Source: an uncultured Succinivibrionaceae bacterium (GTDB taxonomy: Bacteria; Pseudomonadota; Gammaproteobacteria; Enterobacterales; Succinivibrionaceae). Taken from it: 64,000 nt of DNA. The notes beneath the pieces were generated by a model. It saw only the letters and a program-made list of their open reading frames with translations. It was not told the origin of the DNA and did not search any database. This document shows, piece after piece, positions 30,713-39,720 of this stretch. How positions within the stretch are numbered: the stretch's first letter is position 1; every line of letters starts with the position of its first letter. The stretch covers positions 1 through 64,000 of the forward strand of contig CALXYT010000002.1 of assembly GCA_944393045.1 (NCBI GenBank). The letters are read 5' to 3'. A program made the position numbers and the translations under genes.

Positions 30713-30738
30713 GTTTATTTCTTAATAAGTTCTTTCTT

Positions 30739-30764
30739 AAAGCCTTAATACCATTAAGGCTTTT
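30739..30764 (+). terminator. Rho-independent terminator after proS
   Basis: AAAGCCTTAA (30739-30748) pairs with TTAAGGCTTT (30754-30763), followed by T. Confidence 0.8.
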
Positions 30765-30878
30765 ATGGTTAATAGCAAACATTAACCATAAAATTACTGC
30801 TACACGACTCACTTAACACATCTTTTACTAAACACATTGTATTATATAATATATGTTATTTAAAAAAGCGAGATAGAC

Positions 30879-31673
30879 ATGAGCAAGGTAGCAGTATTTT
30901 TTTTAATGGCACTGTTCTTTTTAACAGCTTGTAAAGAAAATCCCAAAGAACAAGAAGATCAGATTAAAGATTTACGCTCTCGTCTCCCTAGCATGATAGG
31001 TTTATTGTCAATTGCCGATATTAAAAAAAATGCCGATCCTAAAGTTTTTGATATATCATTACTGATAAACCCTCATGTTCTTACTAAAAAAACTAATCCT
31101 TCTTACATGAATACTTACATAAATATGCTCCCATCGGAACTTATTATGGTATTTTGTGAGAATAAAGAAGTAAATCATCGTTTACGCAAATATATAAGCC
31201 AAGAAAAATACTTAAACCTTAACATTTTTGATGATGATAATGAACAAATATCAAGTTATAAAATTACCCCAAAATTCTGTGAAGAACATGGGCTAAAAGA
31301 TTACAATATCGCTGAAAATATTAATAAGCAGCTCAAACAAGGCTTTTACGATGAGGAGTTCTTAAAATCTTACTATGTGCCAATGATGAGTAAAGTCCTA
31401 CCTAATGAATTTGAAAAAGGCTTTACCGTAACACATGTAGTCCCAGGTCCTGGCTCAAGAATAAATATCTTTATTACTTATAAACCAAATGAAAATGAGG
31501 ATCTCGATACCGCCACCTATAAGCTTGAGGATAAAATACAAAGTATTTATGCTAAGGCTTGCAGTAATAAAGACTCACGTGATAATATCGCCATGTTTCA
31601 AGAATTTACCTGGCACGGCATTATCAATGATGAAGAGGTTACTAGTTTAACAGCTAGTCAAGATTGTAAATAA
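30879..31673 (+). CDS. Lipoprotein with a duplicated Cys-pair domain, unknown function
   Basis: This 264-residue lipoprotein has lipobox FFLTAC at residues 13-18. Its first half carries a cysteine pair spaced exactly Cys-x40-Cys (MVFCENK...ITPKFC), with YLNLNIFDDDN in between. That matches the spacing and pattern of the two lipoproteins at 38606 and 39721. The second half repeats the idea with AKACSNK...TASQDC, spaced x34. The protein therefore looks like an internal duplication of the domain found singly in the flagellar region. There is no recognised family. It is monocistronic, between proS and bioB, and followed by a hairpin at 31691-31726. Confidence 0.75.
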   Translation: MSKVAVFFLMALFFLTACKENPKEQEDQIKDLRSRLPSMIGLLSIADIKKNADPKVFDISLLINPHVLTKKTNPSYMNTYINMLPSELIMVFCENKEVNHRLRKYISQEKYLNLNIFDDDNEQISSYKITPKFCEEHGLKDYNIAENINKQLKQGFYDEEFLKSYYVPMMSKVLPNEFEKGFTVTHVVPGPGSRINIFITYKPNENEDLDTATYKLEDKIQSIYAKACSNKDSRDNIAMFQEFTWHGIINDEEVTSLTASQDCK

Positions 31674-31984
31674 AAGTATCAGAAAATCTCAGGCAATCAT
31701 AAGCAAACTGCTACTTATGATTGCCTTTACTCTTACATTCTTTTTATTTTTAGCTCTTCACTTTCTCCCCTAACATTTTGACACTTAACCTTGGTTTTGT
31801 ATAAAATTTAATCTTTAAAACTAAAATAGCGTTGCAATTTTTCTTTTAACGCTTGACTTTAGAGCAATGTTTTTATTAAATATGGGGCGCAAAACGCCAC
31901 ACTTATAAAAACTTAATCATTAGTTTTTATAATAAGTTTAATAGACCGTTTGCTCAGAGATAAAATATATTAAGGAAAAATTAT
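31674..31984 (+). other. Intergenic region before bioB with two inverted repeats
   Basis: A hairpin AGGCAATCATAAG / CTTATGATTGCCT (31691-31726) probably ends the lipoprotein transcript. Nearer bioB, ACTTATAAAAAC (31901-31912) and GTTTTTATAATAAGT (31923-31937) form an imperfect inverted repeat, and GGCG-CAAAA-CGCC lies at 31886-31898. I see no match to the E. coli BirA operator (TTGTAAACC...GGTTTACAA). Confidence 0.5.
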
Positions 31985-33043
31985 ATGCTTAGACACGATT
32001 GGACGACTGATGAAATTTTAGAAATAATGCAAATGCCATTTATGGATCTAATCTATAAAGCCCAAACTATTCATCGCGCCAATTTCAATGCTAATGAACT
32101 TCATTTAAGTTCTCTATTATCTATTAAAACCGGTTCTTGTCCTGAGGATTGTAAATACTGCCCTCAAAGTGCGCATTATCAAACTAATCAGCCATCCGAA
32201 AAACTCCTTGATAAAAACACTATTTTAGAAAAAGCAAAATTAGCAAAAGATGCAGGAGCTACTACCTTTTGTATGGGCGCAGCGTGGCGCAACCCAAAAG
32301 ATTCGGATATGCCGTTTTTAGTAGATGTCATTAAAATGGTTAAAGCCTTAGGTCTTAATGCCTGTATGACTTTAGGTATGCTTACTGAATCACAAGCAAA
32401 AATGCTGAAAGAAGCAGGTCTTGATTACTACAATCATAATATCGATACCTCAGAAGAGTTCTATGATCATATTATCTCTACTAGAACTTTTAATGATCGC
32501 TTAGAAACTTTAAAGGTTTTACGCAAATGTGGTATTAAGATTTGTACTGGCGGTATTATGGGGATGGGTGAGACTGTTCGAGATAGAGCTAGCTTTTTAA
32601 AAACCTTAGCTAACTTAGACCCACATCCTGAATCTGTACCTATTAACTTACTCGTTAAAATTCCAGGAACTCCGTTAGCAGAAGTAAATGATCTGGATAT
32701 CTTGGAGTTTATTAGAGTAATTGCCACAGCTCGCATCATTATGCCAAAGAGTTACATTCGCCTTTCAGCAGGCAGAACAAAGATCTCACGTGAAGCGCAA
32801 ACTTTAGCGATTATGGCAGGCTCTAATTCTATCTTCTTAGGTTGTAAATTGCTTACCACCCAAAATGTTGATAATAATGATGACTTAAAACTTATTAAGG
32901 ATTTAGGTTTAATTACTACCATTAAGGATAATGCCAAAACTCCCATGCAGGAACAAAATGAAATCTTAGGTAAAATCCATGATAATAAAGCTTCCTCTAA
33001 TGACCATAAGTGCATAAAGCTAAATGATTTACTTAAAGAATAA
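31985..33043 (+). CDS. bioB: Biotin synthase
   Basis: This radical SAM enzyme inserts sulfur into dethiobiotin. The 352 residues contain the SAM [4Fe-4S] motif at Cys52, Cys56 and Cys59 (GSCPEDCKYCPQ). They also contain FCMGAAWRNP, YYNHNIDTS, GGIMGMGET and RLSAGR, whose Arg ligates the second cluster. The C-terminus (NSIFLGCKLLTTQN) matches E. coli. AAGGA lies upstream of the ATG. It is followed by bioC on the same strand. The rest of the pathway (bioA, bioF, bioD) is not in the window, whereas E. coli has it in one cluster. Confidence 0.98.
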   Translation: MLRHDWTTDEILEIMQMPFMDLIYKAQTIHRANFNANELHLSSLLSIKTGSCPEDCKYCPQSAHYQTNQPSEKLLDKNTILEKAKLAKDAGATTFCMGAAWRNPKDSDMPFLVDVIKMVKALGLNACMTLGMLTESQAKMLKEAGLDYYNHNIDTSEEFYDHIISTRTFNDRLETLKVLRKCGIKICTGGIMGMGETVRDRASFLKTLANLDPHPESVPINLLVKIPGTPLAEVNDLDILEFIRVIATARIIMPKSYIRLSAGRTKISREAQTLAIMAGSNSIFLGCKLLTTQNVDNNDDLKLIKDLGLITTIKDNAKTPMQEQNEILGKIHDNKASSNDHKCIKLNDLLKE

Positions 33044-33118
33044 TTTCATATAAAAAAGAGTGCCTTTCTTAAAGAGAACTACTAAACTAATGGTATTAGT
33101 TAATATTCAGGAGTATTG

Positions 33119-33907
33119 ATGAATAATAACTTCAATATTAAAGCTCATAATTATCAAGATAAGGCACATATCCAAAAACAAATTGCTGATGATTTATTAG
33201 CCTTATTACCTACTAATAAATTACTAACCCTTGATTTAGGCATGGGGCCTGGTATTAACCTTAAGGCTCTAACAACCAGGAGTAAGCTGGTTATCGGGGC
33301 TGATATCGCAGGCAATATGGTAAAAGAGGCGCTTAATAGACATATCCATCACACTTTAGCTCTTGTGATTGATGCCCACTATTTAGCACAAACACTCCAA
33401 ACTCCCAATATTTTACCTCATGAATTTTTTACTACCTATCAATCTCTTGGTGGTTTTGATATGATATTTTCTTCTATGGCTTTGGAGTGGTGTAATATTG
33501 AGTGTGTTTTTAATGAACTTAAAAAAGTTAGTAGCAAAGACTGTTTTTATGCGCTAACTATCCCCATTTGGGGCACTTTAACAGAGCTTAAAGACATTTT
33601 TAAAGAAACTAAGATGCTAGATTCTACCCTTAATTTTATAAGTAAAGATTTATTAGTGGCAACTTTAACTAATTGTGGCTTTTCTAATACTGTAATTTGG
33701 GTAAAAACTTATCAAGAGCATTTTACTAATGCTCATGATTACCTCTTATCTATTAGGGCGATTGGGGCTAATCACAAGGCACAAACCTATCTTACAAAAA
33801 GTAAATATTTATCCTTAATGCACAATCTAAATAACATTTTAGCAAGCCAAAACTACCTTACTCATACCTATCAAATTGCCTTTATCGTATCTAAAAGACC
33901 TGAATAA
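33119..33907 (+). CDS. bioC: Malonyl-ACP O-methyltransferase BioC-like
   Basis: This is a 262-residue class I SAM methyltransferase. The AdoMet motif LTLDLGMGPGINLKAL and motif II region VIGADIAGNMVKEAL are clear. FDMIFSSMALEWCN corresponds to the LQWC motif of BioC, and a WGTL region follows. BioC caps malonyl-ACP as a methyl ester so that fatty-acid synthase can build the pimelate chain of biotin. Location directly after bioB supports this. Sequence similarity is moderate, so other small-molecule methylation is possible. The start is ATG 33119, with AGGAG at 33109-33113. Confidence 0.85.
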   Translation: MNNNFNIKAHNYQDKAHIQKQIADDLLALLPTNKLLTLDLGMGPGINLKALTTRSKLVIGADIAGNMVKEALNRHIHHTLALVIDAHYLAQTLQTPNILPHEFFTTYQSLGGFDMIFSSMALEWCNIECVFNELKKVSSKDCFYALTIPIWGTLTELKDIFKETKMLDSTLNFISKDLLVATLTNCGFSNTVIWVKTYQEHFTNAHDYLLSIRAIGANHKAQTYLTKSKYLSLMHNLNNILASQNYLTHTYQIAFIVSKRPE

Positions 33908-33987
33908 TAAAGTTGTGCCAGGTAGTATATTAGCAAAAAATTAAATCCATGATAGAATAACTTATCTATATTTTTACGGTAGTAGTG

Positions 33988-34617
33988 ATGATGTTAGAGC
34001 AAAAATTTATAAAATCTATTAGTTTATGCCTAGCCCTTGGCCTTACAACCTTAGCACTAGCTAATGAGGTAGAAACATCCTCCAATAAAAAACTTAATAT
34101 AAGCGCTATTGCTCCTACTAATAGTAGTAATGCTAATGAGACTGCTAATACTAAAAAAAGCTCCTCCAATATCACTTTACCTCAAGGTTATATCTTAAAA
34201 ACGCCATTAAATGATCACACCTTTTTATATGCTAATGGTACAACTGAGGTTTTAGTGCTACTTCATCTCTTACCTACCGACGAAAAAACTAAGCAGGAAT
34301 TATCCCTTGAGGAGATTATTGCCAAACAAACTAAAGATTTATCCTGTACCCCAGCAAAAACATCTAATATAGGTTTAACAAATATTTGCCAAAAGGGTAA
34401 TACTAAGTGGGTTACTTTTTACCAGCAAGGAGCATCACGCGTAACCATTCAGGCAAGCTCTAATAACCTTCATGTACCCACAAATGTTATTGCAAGATTA
34501 TCAAAACTCTCTTTAGCTATTTACTTTTATTCACTGCATATTGCCCGCAATGAAGAAGATATTGCTTATATTAGTAAACTTTTAGCGCCTTTTATGGCTA
34601 AACCTTCTAAAAAATAA
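33988..34617 (+). CDS. Exported protein of unknown function
   Basis: This is a protein of about 209 residues with a cleavable-looking signal (SLCLALGLTTLALA-NEVE). A Ser/Asn/Thr-rich linker follows (NSSNANETANTKKSSSN), then a globular domain of about 150 residues with two cysteines (LSCTPAKTSNIGLTNICQKGN). The cysteine-rich stretch with WVTFYQQGASRVTIQ suggests a small periplasmic beta domain. No family is recognised. Three start codons in a row (GTG 33985, ATG 33988, ATG 33991) leave the exact start open. It converges with flgI across a shared terminator. Confidence 0.75.
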   Translation: MMLEQKFIKSISLCLALGLTTLALANEVETSSNKKLNISAIAPTNSSNANETANTKKSSSNITLPQGYILKTPLNDHTFLYANGTTEVLVLLHLLPTDEKTKQELSLEEIIAKQTKDLSCTPAKTSNIGLTNICQKGNTKWVTFYQQGASRVTIQASSNNLHVPTNVIARLSKLSLAIYFYSLHIARNEEDIAYISKLLAPFMAKPSKK

Positions 34618-34644
34618 TAGCTAAACACATATATACTGAAAAAA

Positions 34645-34668
34645 AATGGTGAGGATATCCTCACCATT
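34645..34668. terminator. Bidirectional terminator between the exported protein and flgI
   Basis: A perfect 24-base palindrome (AATGGTGAGGATATCCTCACCATT split around 34656/34657) has an A run on the left and a T run on the right, serving both convergent genes. Confidence 0.9.
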
Positions 34669-34703
34669 ACTTTTTGAAGAATTTATTACAAGGTCTTTAT
34701 TTT

Positions 34704-35807
34704 TTAGATAACAACTAACTCTCCCTCAATTGCGCCTGCTTGCTCCAGAGCCTCAAGCACACTCATTAAATCGCCAGGTGCCATACCAACATCATTTATA
34801 GCTTTTACTAAATCATCTAAAGTATTGCCAGTATCAAGCTTAAACATCTTTCCTTGGTTTTCTTTTACGGAGATTGAGGAATTTGGAACAACTGCTGTAT
34901 TACCCTGGCTAAATGGATTTGGCTGTGATACCTGAATATTTTCTTTAATAGTCACGGTTAAACCACCATGAGTAATTGCCACAGGACGTAATTTCACAAG
35001 CTTACCAATTACAATAGTACCAGTACGAGAATTTACTACAATCTTTGCTGCCTCATCACCCTGCTCAACCTCAATATTTTCCAGTAAAGATAAAAATGAC
35101 ACTCTATCATTGCTATCTCTAGGAGCTGAAACTTTAATAGATACCGCATCTATTGCATTAGCTACACTTGCGCCATACTGATCATTAATTGCCTGAGCTA
35201 CTCTTCTGGCAGTAGTAAAATCAGCACGCTTAAGATTAAAAGTAATAGTATCACCTAAGGCAAATGATGAACCCACAGAACGCTCAACTGTTGCCCCATT
35301 AGCAATTCTACCTACTGTTGGAGTATTAACTACCACCTTTGAGCCATCAGCCCCCTCAACACCTAAACCTGATACTACTAAAGAGCCTTGCGCTAAGGCA
35401 TAAACCTCACCATCAATACCTTTAAGCATAGTTTGTAATAAGGTACCACCACGTAAGCTCTTAGCCTCACCAATAGCTGAAACTGTTACGTCAATTGTTT
35501 GACCTGGTTTTACAAAAGATGGCAATTCGGCATGTACAATTACAGGAGCTACGTCTTTAATTTTTGGTTTAACAGTATCAGGAACCTTTATCCCAAAGTT
35601 ATTAAGCATAGTCCTAAAACTCTGCTCAGTAAAAGTATTATTCTTTTCACCAGTACCAGGTAAACCTACAACAAGACCATAACCTATTAACTGATTGGAA
35701 CGTACCCCCTCAATGCTGGCAATATCTTTAATTCTAGCAGCCTGAGCAGGTAATGAGATGCAAATTAACAGCATCATTACAAATAAAAATTCAACAAAGC
35801 CCTTCAT
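34704..35807 (-). CDS. flgI: Flagellar P-ring protein FlgI
   Basis: This forms the periplasmic P ring around the flagellar rod. The 367 residues have a signal peptide ending at [11 protein letters not shown]. The hallmark [32 protein letters not shown] and the C-terminal [29 protein letters not shown] region (key positions only) are all present. GGAGG precedes the ATG. It is separated from flgH by a terminator and has its own sigma-54-like promoter. flgJ, which normally follows flgI, is absent: the next gene is convergent and unrelated. Confidence 0.97.
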   Translation of the reverse strand: MKGFVEFLFVMMLLICISLPAQAARIKDIASIEGVRSNQLIGYGLVVGLPGTGEKNNTFTEQSFRTMLNNFGIKVPDTVKPKIKDVAPVIVHAELPSFVKPGQTIDVTVSAIGEAKSLRGGTLLQTMLKGIDGEVYALAQGSLVVSGLGVEGADGSKVVVNTPTVGRIANGATVERSVGSSFALGDTITFNLKRADFTTARRVAQAINDQYGASVANAIDAVSIKVSAPRDSNDRVSFLSLLENIEVEQGDEAAKIVVNSRTGTIVIGKLVKLRPVAITHGGLTVTIKENIQVSQPNPFSQGNTAVVPNSSISVKENQGKMFKLDTGNTLDDLVKAINDVGMAPGDLMSVLEALEQAGAIEGELVVI

Positions 35808-35855
35808 AAATCCTCCGTCAAAATTTTTACAAAAAATTTAGCACAATATTACCTA

Positions 35856-35871
35856 TTCAATTACCATGCCA
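35856..35871 (-). promoter_or_regulatory. Sigma-54-like promoter of flgI
   Basis: On the minus strand TGGCAT-GGTAA-TTGAA keeps the GG-N10 spacing of the sigma-54 consensus (TGGCAC-N5-TTGCA). The -12 doublet is GA instead of GC, as in the flgB promoter here. It lies about 50 bases before the flgI ATG. Confidence 0.55.
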
Positions 35872-35879
35872 CTTTAAAC

Positions 35880-35905
35880 AAAAAAGGGAACTTTCAAAGT
35901 CCCCC
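35880..35905 (-). terminator. Terminator between flgH and flgI
   Basis: Read on the minus strand, GGGGGACTTT pairs with AAAGTTCCC (one bulged base) and is followed by TTTTTT. It would stop or attenuate the flgFGH transcript before flgI. Confidence 0.65.
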
Positions 35906-35950
35906 TTAGTACTAGAAAAATAGTTTGACAGATTGATAAATTTTACTTAA

Positions 35951-36625
35951 CTAAAACGGCATCCACTTACTGTTAAAGAATTTTGATAACCAACCTTTTT
36001 CGGTGGTATTTGCAAAATCTCCTGTGCCACCATATTCAATACGAGCATTAGCAATTTTTTGGGAAGAGATAGTATTATCAGCATTTACATCTTCAGAGCG
36101 CACAATACCAGTAATTCTAATAAATTCATTACCATTAGTAAGCATTAACCATTTTTCACCTCTAACTACTAAATTGCCGTTAGTTAATACTTGTACCACG
36201 CTCACGCTAATATTACCTCTTAAACTATTACTTTGTGAAGCTTTAGCAGAACCGTCAAATTCATGACTAGAGCTTAACCCCACTGAGGTATTATAACCTT
36301 TAAAAGTAACAGGCTTACCACCAAGATTTAATGCTGAAATACTAGAATCATTAGTCTTTTCATTTTGGTTAGAGGCATCTTTCTTAGCTGTGGTGGATTC
36401 ATTTAATTCCACACTAATAATATCACCCACACGATGTGCCTTAATATCAGTATAAAGGCTATTTACACGAGCATTAGAGAAGATTGAACCGTCAGGAACA
36501 ATATTAGCAACATTTTCAACTGGTAATGCTGGGGCATACTTTGGATCATCAGGTTTTGGTTCATTTACCATAGCACAACCTGTAGTTAAAAATGCTAGCA
36601 CTATGCATAAACCGATAGTTTTCAT
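35951..36625 (-). CDS. flgH: Flagellar L-ring lipoprotein FlgH
   Basis: This outer-membrane lipoprotein forms the L ring. The 224 residues have a signal and lipobox FLTTGC. Conserved elements are GSIFSNARVNSLYTDIKAHRVGDII, SVELNESTTAKKDAS and VVRGEKWLMLTNGNEFIRITGIVR. The C-terminal SSQKIANARIEYGGTGDF is also conserved (only key residues given). AAGGAG precedes the ATG. It follows flgG by 52 bases and is probably cotranscribed with flgF and flgG. Confidence 0.97.
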   Translation of the reverse strand: MKTIGLCIVLAFLTTGCAMVNEPKPDDPKYAPALPVENVANIVPDGSIFSNARVNSLYTDIKAHRVGDIISVELNESTTAKKDASNQNEKTNDSSISALNLGGKPVTFKGYNTSVGLSSSHEFDGSAKASQSNSLRGNISVSVVQVLTNGNLVVRGEKWLMLTNGNEFIRITGIVRSEDVNADNTISSQKIANARIEYGGTGDFANTTEKGWLSKFFNSKWMPF

Positions 36626-36677
36626 AATAATGCTCCTTATGCTATCTCTCTTTATCCTGTAAAAATTTTGTTATTTA

Positions 36678-37466
36678 TTATAATCTTTGAGTTAAGGCAC
36701 CCATCATTTCATCTACTGTTGATAGAACCTTAGAATTCATTTCATATACTCGCTGAGCTGTGATTAAATTTACTAGCTCCTCAGTTACATTTACATTAGA
36801 TACTTCTAAGCACCCCTGCTTAATAGTACCGATACCATCAGCACCTGCTACCCCCTGAATCGGAGCACCTGAGGCAGAGGTTTCTAAATAAAGATTTTCC
36901 CCTACTGGCTCTAAACCAGTTTCGTTAATAAAACTTGTTACGGTAAGCTGACCTACTACTTGTGACTCAGCCTGATCATTAGTCTGAATAGTTACCTGGC
37001 CATCGGTACTTACAGTAATACTTTTAGCATTTTCTGGTATCTGAATTTCTGGTAATACCGGATAACCACTACCTACTGTTACAATAGTACCTTCTTCATT
37101 TAAAGTAAATTGACCATTTCTGGTATAAGCGGTAGTGCCGTCAGGAAGCTGAATTTCAAAAAAGCCTTTGCCACTAATCATTAAATCAAGGGAATTACTA
37201 GTAGTAGAAACATCACCTTGAGCAAATTGTTTCTGCGTTGCAACAACCTTAGCACCAGCACCTAACATTAAGCCTGAAGGTAAGGTAGTATCAGCTGATG
37301 ATCTACCACCTGGTTGATTGACGTTTTGGTACAGTAAATCCTCAAATACCGCTCTACTCTTTTTAAAGCCCACAGTTGATGCGTTAGCAAGGTTATTTGA
37401 TGTAACTGAAATATTGGTTTGCTGGGCATCTAAACCAGTCTTACTAATCCATAATGCAGGAAACAT
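36678..37466 (-). CDS. flgG: Flagellar distal rod protein FlgG
   Basis: This 262-residue distal rod subunit is exported by the flagellar type III system and so has no signal peptide. The N-terminal rod motif is ALWISKTGLDAQQTNISVTSNNLANASTVGFKKSR. GLMLGAGAKVVATQKQF and the C-terminal coiled-coil VNVTEELVNLITAQRVYEMNSKV (key parts) match the family. AGAGGT precedes the ATG. It is 31 bases after flgF. Confidence 0.97.
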   Translation of the reverse strand: MFPALWISKTGLDAQQTNISVTSNNLANASTVGFKKSRAVFEDLLYQNVNQPGGRSSADTTLPSGLMLGAGAKVVATQKQFAQGDVSTTSNSLDLMISGKGFFEIQLPDGTTAYTRNGQFTLNEEGTIVTVGSGYPVLPEIQIPENAKSITVSTDGQVTIQTNDQAESQVVGQLTVTSFINETGLEPVGENLYLETSASGAPIQGVAGADGIGTIKQGCLEVSNVNVTEELVNLITAQRVYEMNSKVLSTVDEMMGALTQRL

Positions 37467-37497
37467 AATATCTACCTCTATTTATCTATCTTTCTAG

Positions 37498-38241
37498 TTA
37501 TGACACACGCAATAAGGTATTTTGACTTTCATCATTTTCCTTTGCGGTTTCCATCATCTTAAGCTGCATATCAAATTGTCTTTGGAGCTTAATTAAATGG
37601 GTCATCTCTTCTACTACATTAACATTACTACTTTCTAAAACTCCACTTTCTAAAGTAACTGTAGTATCATGAGTTAAGGTGCCAGTTGAGCTTCTAAAAA
37701 GGCCATCTGTACCCTTTACAGCATTATCAGCGCCAAGTTTAACAAGCTTAATTTGCCCAAATTCTTCTACTATATTAGCTTCAGTACCTTCTGGACGACC
37801 TGAAATCACCCCATCATGATTAATAGAAACTTTTTCTAATGGAATAGGTAAGACAATCTCATTACCTGTGTCATCTAATACCGCTAAACCATTACCAGTA
37901 CGAAGAATACCGTTAATATCAATCTCGAAATTACCGTTTCTGGTATATGCCTCACTGCCTTGAGCATCAGCAACAGCAATAAAACCATCACCTTTAATAG
38001 CCACATCAAGATCACGGTTGGTGGTCATTATAGAACCGCTATCTAAATTAAACCCTGGTCTTTCTGTCATAGAAAACACACGAGTCTGAAAACCATCACC
38101 GTATGCATTCATGGAACGGGCTTGCTCTAAATCAGCCTTAAAACCTATAGTCGATGCATTAGCTAAGTTATTACCACGAATGGCAATACCGTGGAAATTT
38201 TCTTTTGCGCCACTCATCGCTATATAAAGCATCTTGTCCAT
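37498..38241 (-). CDS. flgF: Flagellar proximal rod protein FlgF
   Basis: This 247-residue rod subunit begins MDKMLYIAMSGAKENFHG, followed by the axial-family motif GNNLANASTIGFKADLEQAR. It ends with the coiled-coil VNVVEEMTHLIKLQRQFDMQLKMM. AAAGGTGA precedes the ATG. It is the first gene of a flgFGH unit with its own sigma-54-like promoter. Normally flgE lies directly upstream; here two unrelated plus-strand genes intervene. Confidence 0.97.
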   Translation of the reverse strand: MDKMLYIAMSGAKENFHGIAIRGNNLANASTIGFKADLEQARSMNAYGDGFQTRVFSMTERPGFNLDSGSIMTTNRDLDVAIKGDGFIAVADAQGSEAYTRNGNFEIDINGILRTGNGLAVLDDTGNEIVLPIPLEKVSINHDGVISGRPEGTEANIVEEFGQIKLVKLGADNAVKGTDGLFRSSTGTLTHDTTVTLESGVLESSNVNVVEEMTHLIKLQRQFDMQLKMMETAKENDESQNTLLRVS

Positions 38242-38605
38242 AATTTGTCACCTTTGTTACTTGTTATATGTATTAAAGCAATACTTATGCCAAATAACAA
38301 AAACCTGGGAGCAGTAAGCTTTTACTTAAAGATTCTTACCACAATTAATTGTATCGTGGCAAAAAAGTGCCGAATTTCTGACGTCCTTGCCCTTGCCAAT
38401 AAAAAAAATTACTTCAGTAACCAGGAATCACTTCAAATTAAACAATATTGAAATAAAGCAAGAATGAGAATTTAAAACAAAAAAATAGTATTTCTTAAAA
38501 ATGATGTAACTAATCAAATTTTTTTTTCACTTTTTGCTTATAATCTTTTATATAGCTTTTTTTAATTTTTAGTTTTCTTGCTTAGGATAAACATGAAGGT
38601 CTAAT
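38242..38605. other. Divergent control region between flgF and a lipoprotein gene
   Basis: No convincing gene is present. The region holds the flgF sigma-54-like promoter, an inverted repeat TGGCA-AAAAA-GTGCC (38357-38371) and TTGCCAA (38393-38399) behind it. A TATAAT -10 box (38539-38544) lies before the rightward lipoprotein gene. A 54-codon plus-strand frame here overlaps the promoter and has no ribosome site. Confidence 0.5.
38277..38292 (-). promoter_or_regulatory. Sigma-54-like promoter of flgF
   Basis: On the minus strand TGGCAT-AAGTA-TTGCT keeps both GG and GC at the exact sigma-54 spacing. It ends 36 bases before the flgF ATG. Confidence 0.75.
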
Positions 38606-39121
38606 ATGCTTAAGTTTTTTATCATTATGCTAACTACTATAGTAAGCTCAGTATTACTTACAGCCTGCAATAACCCTGCTAAAACAGTTACTTCTAAGTA
38701 TAATGAAAAAATTGTCCTTAATGATGAATACCTAGAAACTACCGAACTACTGCTAGATGCCTTAAAAAACCATGCGGCTCAGCAGCAAGTCAGATTTAAA
38801 AATTTACGCTATAATGAAATTGCTATTACTAAAGATAAGACAGGTATCAATGTCAATACTGCCTTTGTAACATACGATACCCAGCAACAGGCACAAACTG
38901 CTAAGCAATTTATTTTAGAACTTAAAGGCATATTCTGTTCTGGTAAAGATTTAAAAATAAGTGTTGCCCCTTTACTTAGTAATGGTCGTTTTATCGATTA
39001 TATTATCCATAAGCCTGATAATACTATCTTTACTACTATTGGGGTTCATAAAGCATTTTGTGAAACTAGTGATGAAACACTTTTTGAGCGTCACAAAGCC
39101 CTTTTATACACTTTTGATTAA
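38606..39121 (+). CDS. Small lipoprotein, Cys-x40-Cys family, inside the flg locus
   Basis: This 171-residue lipoprotein has lipobox VLLTAC. Its C-terminal part has a cysteine pair with 40 intervening residues (GIFCSGK...HKAFC), with NGRFIDYII and PDNTIFTTIGV between. The gene 600 bases downstream encodes a paralogue with the same spacing and NGRFINY; the lipoprotein at 30879 also carries the domain. No known family is recognised. It lies on the strand opposite to flgE and flgF, between them. Function is unknown; location alone does not prove a flagellar role. A TATAAT box lies upstream and a terminator follows. Confidence 0.8.
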   Translation: MLKFFIIMLTTIVSSVLLTACNNPAKTVTSKYNEKIVLNDEYLETTELLLDALKNHAAQQQVRFKNLRYNEIAITKDKTGINVNTAFVTYDTQQQAQTAKQFILELKGIFCSGKDLKISVAPLLSNGRFIDYIIHKPDNTIFTTIGVHKAFCETSDETLFERHKALLYTFD

Positions 39122-39142
39122 CATCTTTAATCCTTGTTTATA

Positions 39143-39181
39143 AAAGAAAGCTATTACTAAAGGAAACAGCTTTCTTTTTTT
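39143..39181 (+). terminator. Terminator after the first small lipoprotein
   Basis: AAAGAAAGCT (39143-39152) pairs with AGCTTTCTTT (39168-39177), followed by further T residues. Confidence 0.85.
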
Positions 39182-39720
39182 AGGCTTATAAAAATATAAC
39201 ATAAAATAATAGCTAATTTTATATATTTTGAATATAAAAAAACTATAGCTTTTAAGCTTGGCAAGGAACATTTAGCTATATAATTTGCGTAAAGTTCTCC
39301 ACTATTTAACAAAACGCCAAAAACTTTCTAAAATAAAATCAATGACTTTTAGGAAAAAAATTTAATAAAAACTTGTTACAATCCATAATACGGGCACCTA
39401 AAACCCTTTCCCCTTAAAAATTTGAAATTTATAATTTAAGAAATCAAATTTAATATAAAAAATTTGATATTGTTAAAACTTTTACAACAATAGTACATAA
39501 ATACTACAAAATTTCTTGTGCAAGATCAAAAGTTAAGTATAATCGAACCTGTAAGTTATGGTAATAGATAACACTACTATTATTACTGCCTCTGTTACCA
39601 GCCCTTATTAGCTTTAAACGGAATTAATTACTACTAAGGTTATATAACTTATAAGTGATAAAAAATTCTCCCTGAGATTTTTTATTATTCCAAAAAATAT
39701 AAAAGCATGAAGCTATCAAC
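39182..39720 (+). other. AT-rich intergenic region between the two paralogous lipoprotein genes
   Basis: No gene is visible in about 540 bases. A probable promoter TTGTGC-N16-TATAAT (39516-39543) would give the downstream lipoprotein mRNA an unusually long leader of about 170 bases. The leader contains GGTAA...TTACC complementary segments (39560-39600). Whether it is a regulatory leader cannot be told. Confidence 0.4.

Noticed and set aside
38361-38374. GGCAC-N4-TTGC on the minus strand resembling a second sigma-54 promoter for flgF
   Set aside because: GG and GC are separated by 9 rather than 10 bases, which sigma-54 does not tolerate well; the site at 38277-38292 is correct.
38288-38451. 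Plus-strand frame of 54 codons (MPNNKNLGAV...) upstream of the first small lipoprotein
   Set aside because: It overlaps the flgF promoter, lacks a Shine-Dalgarno and resembles nothing; probably chance.
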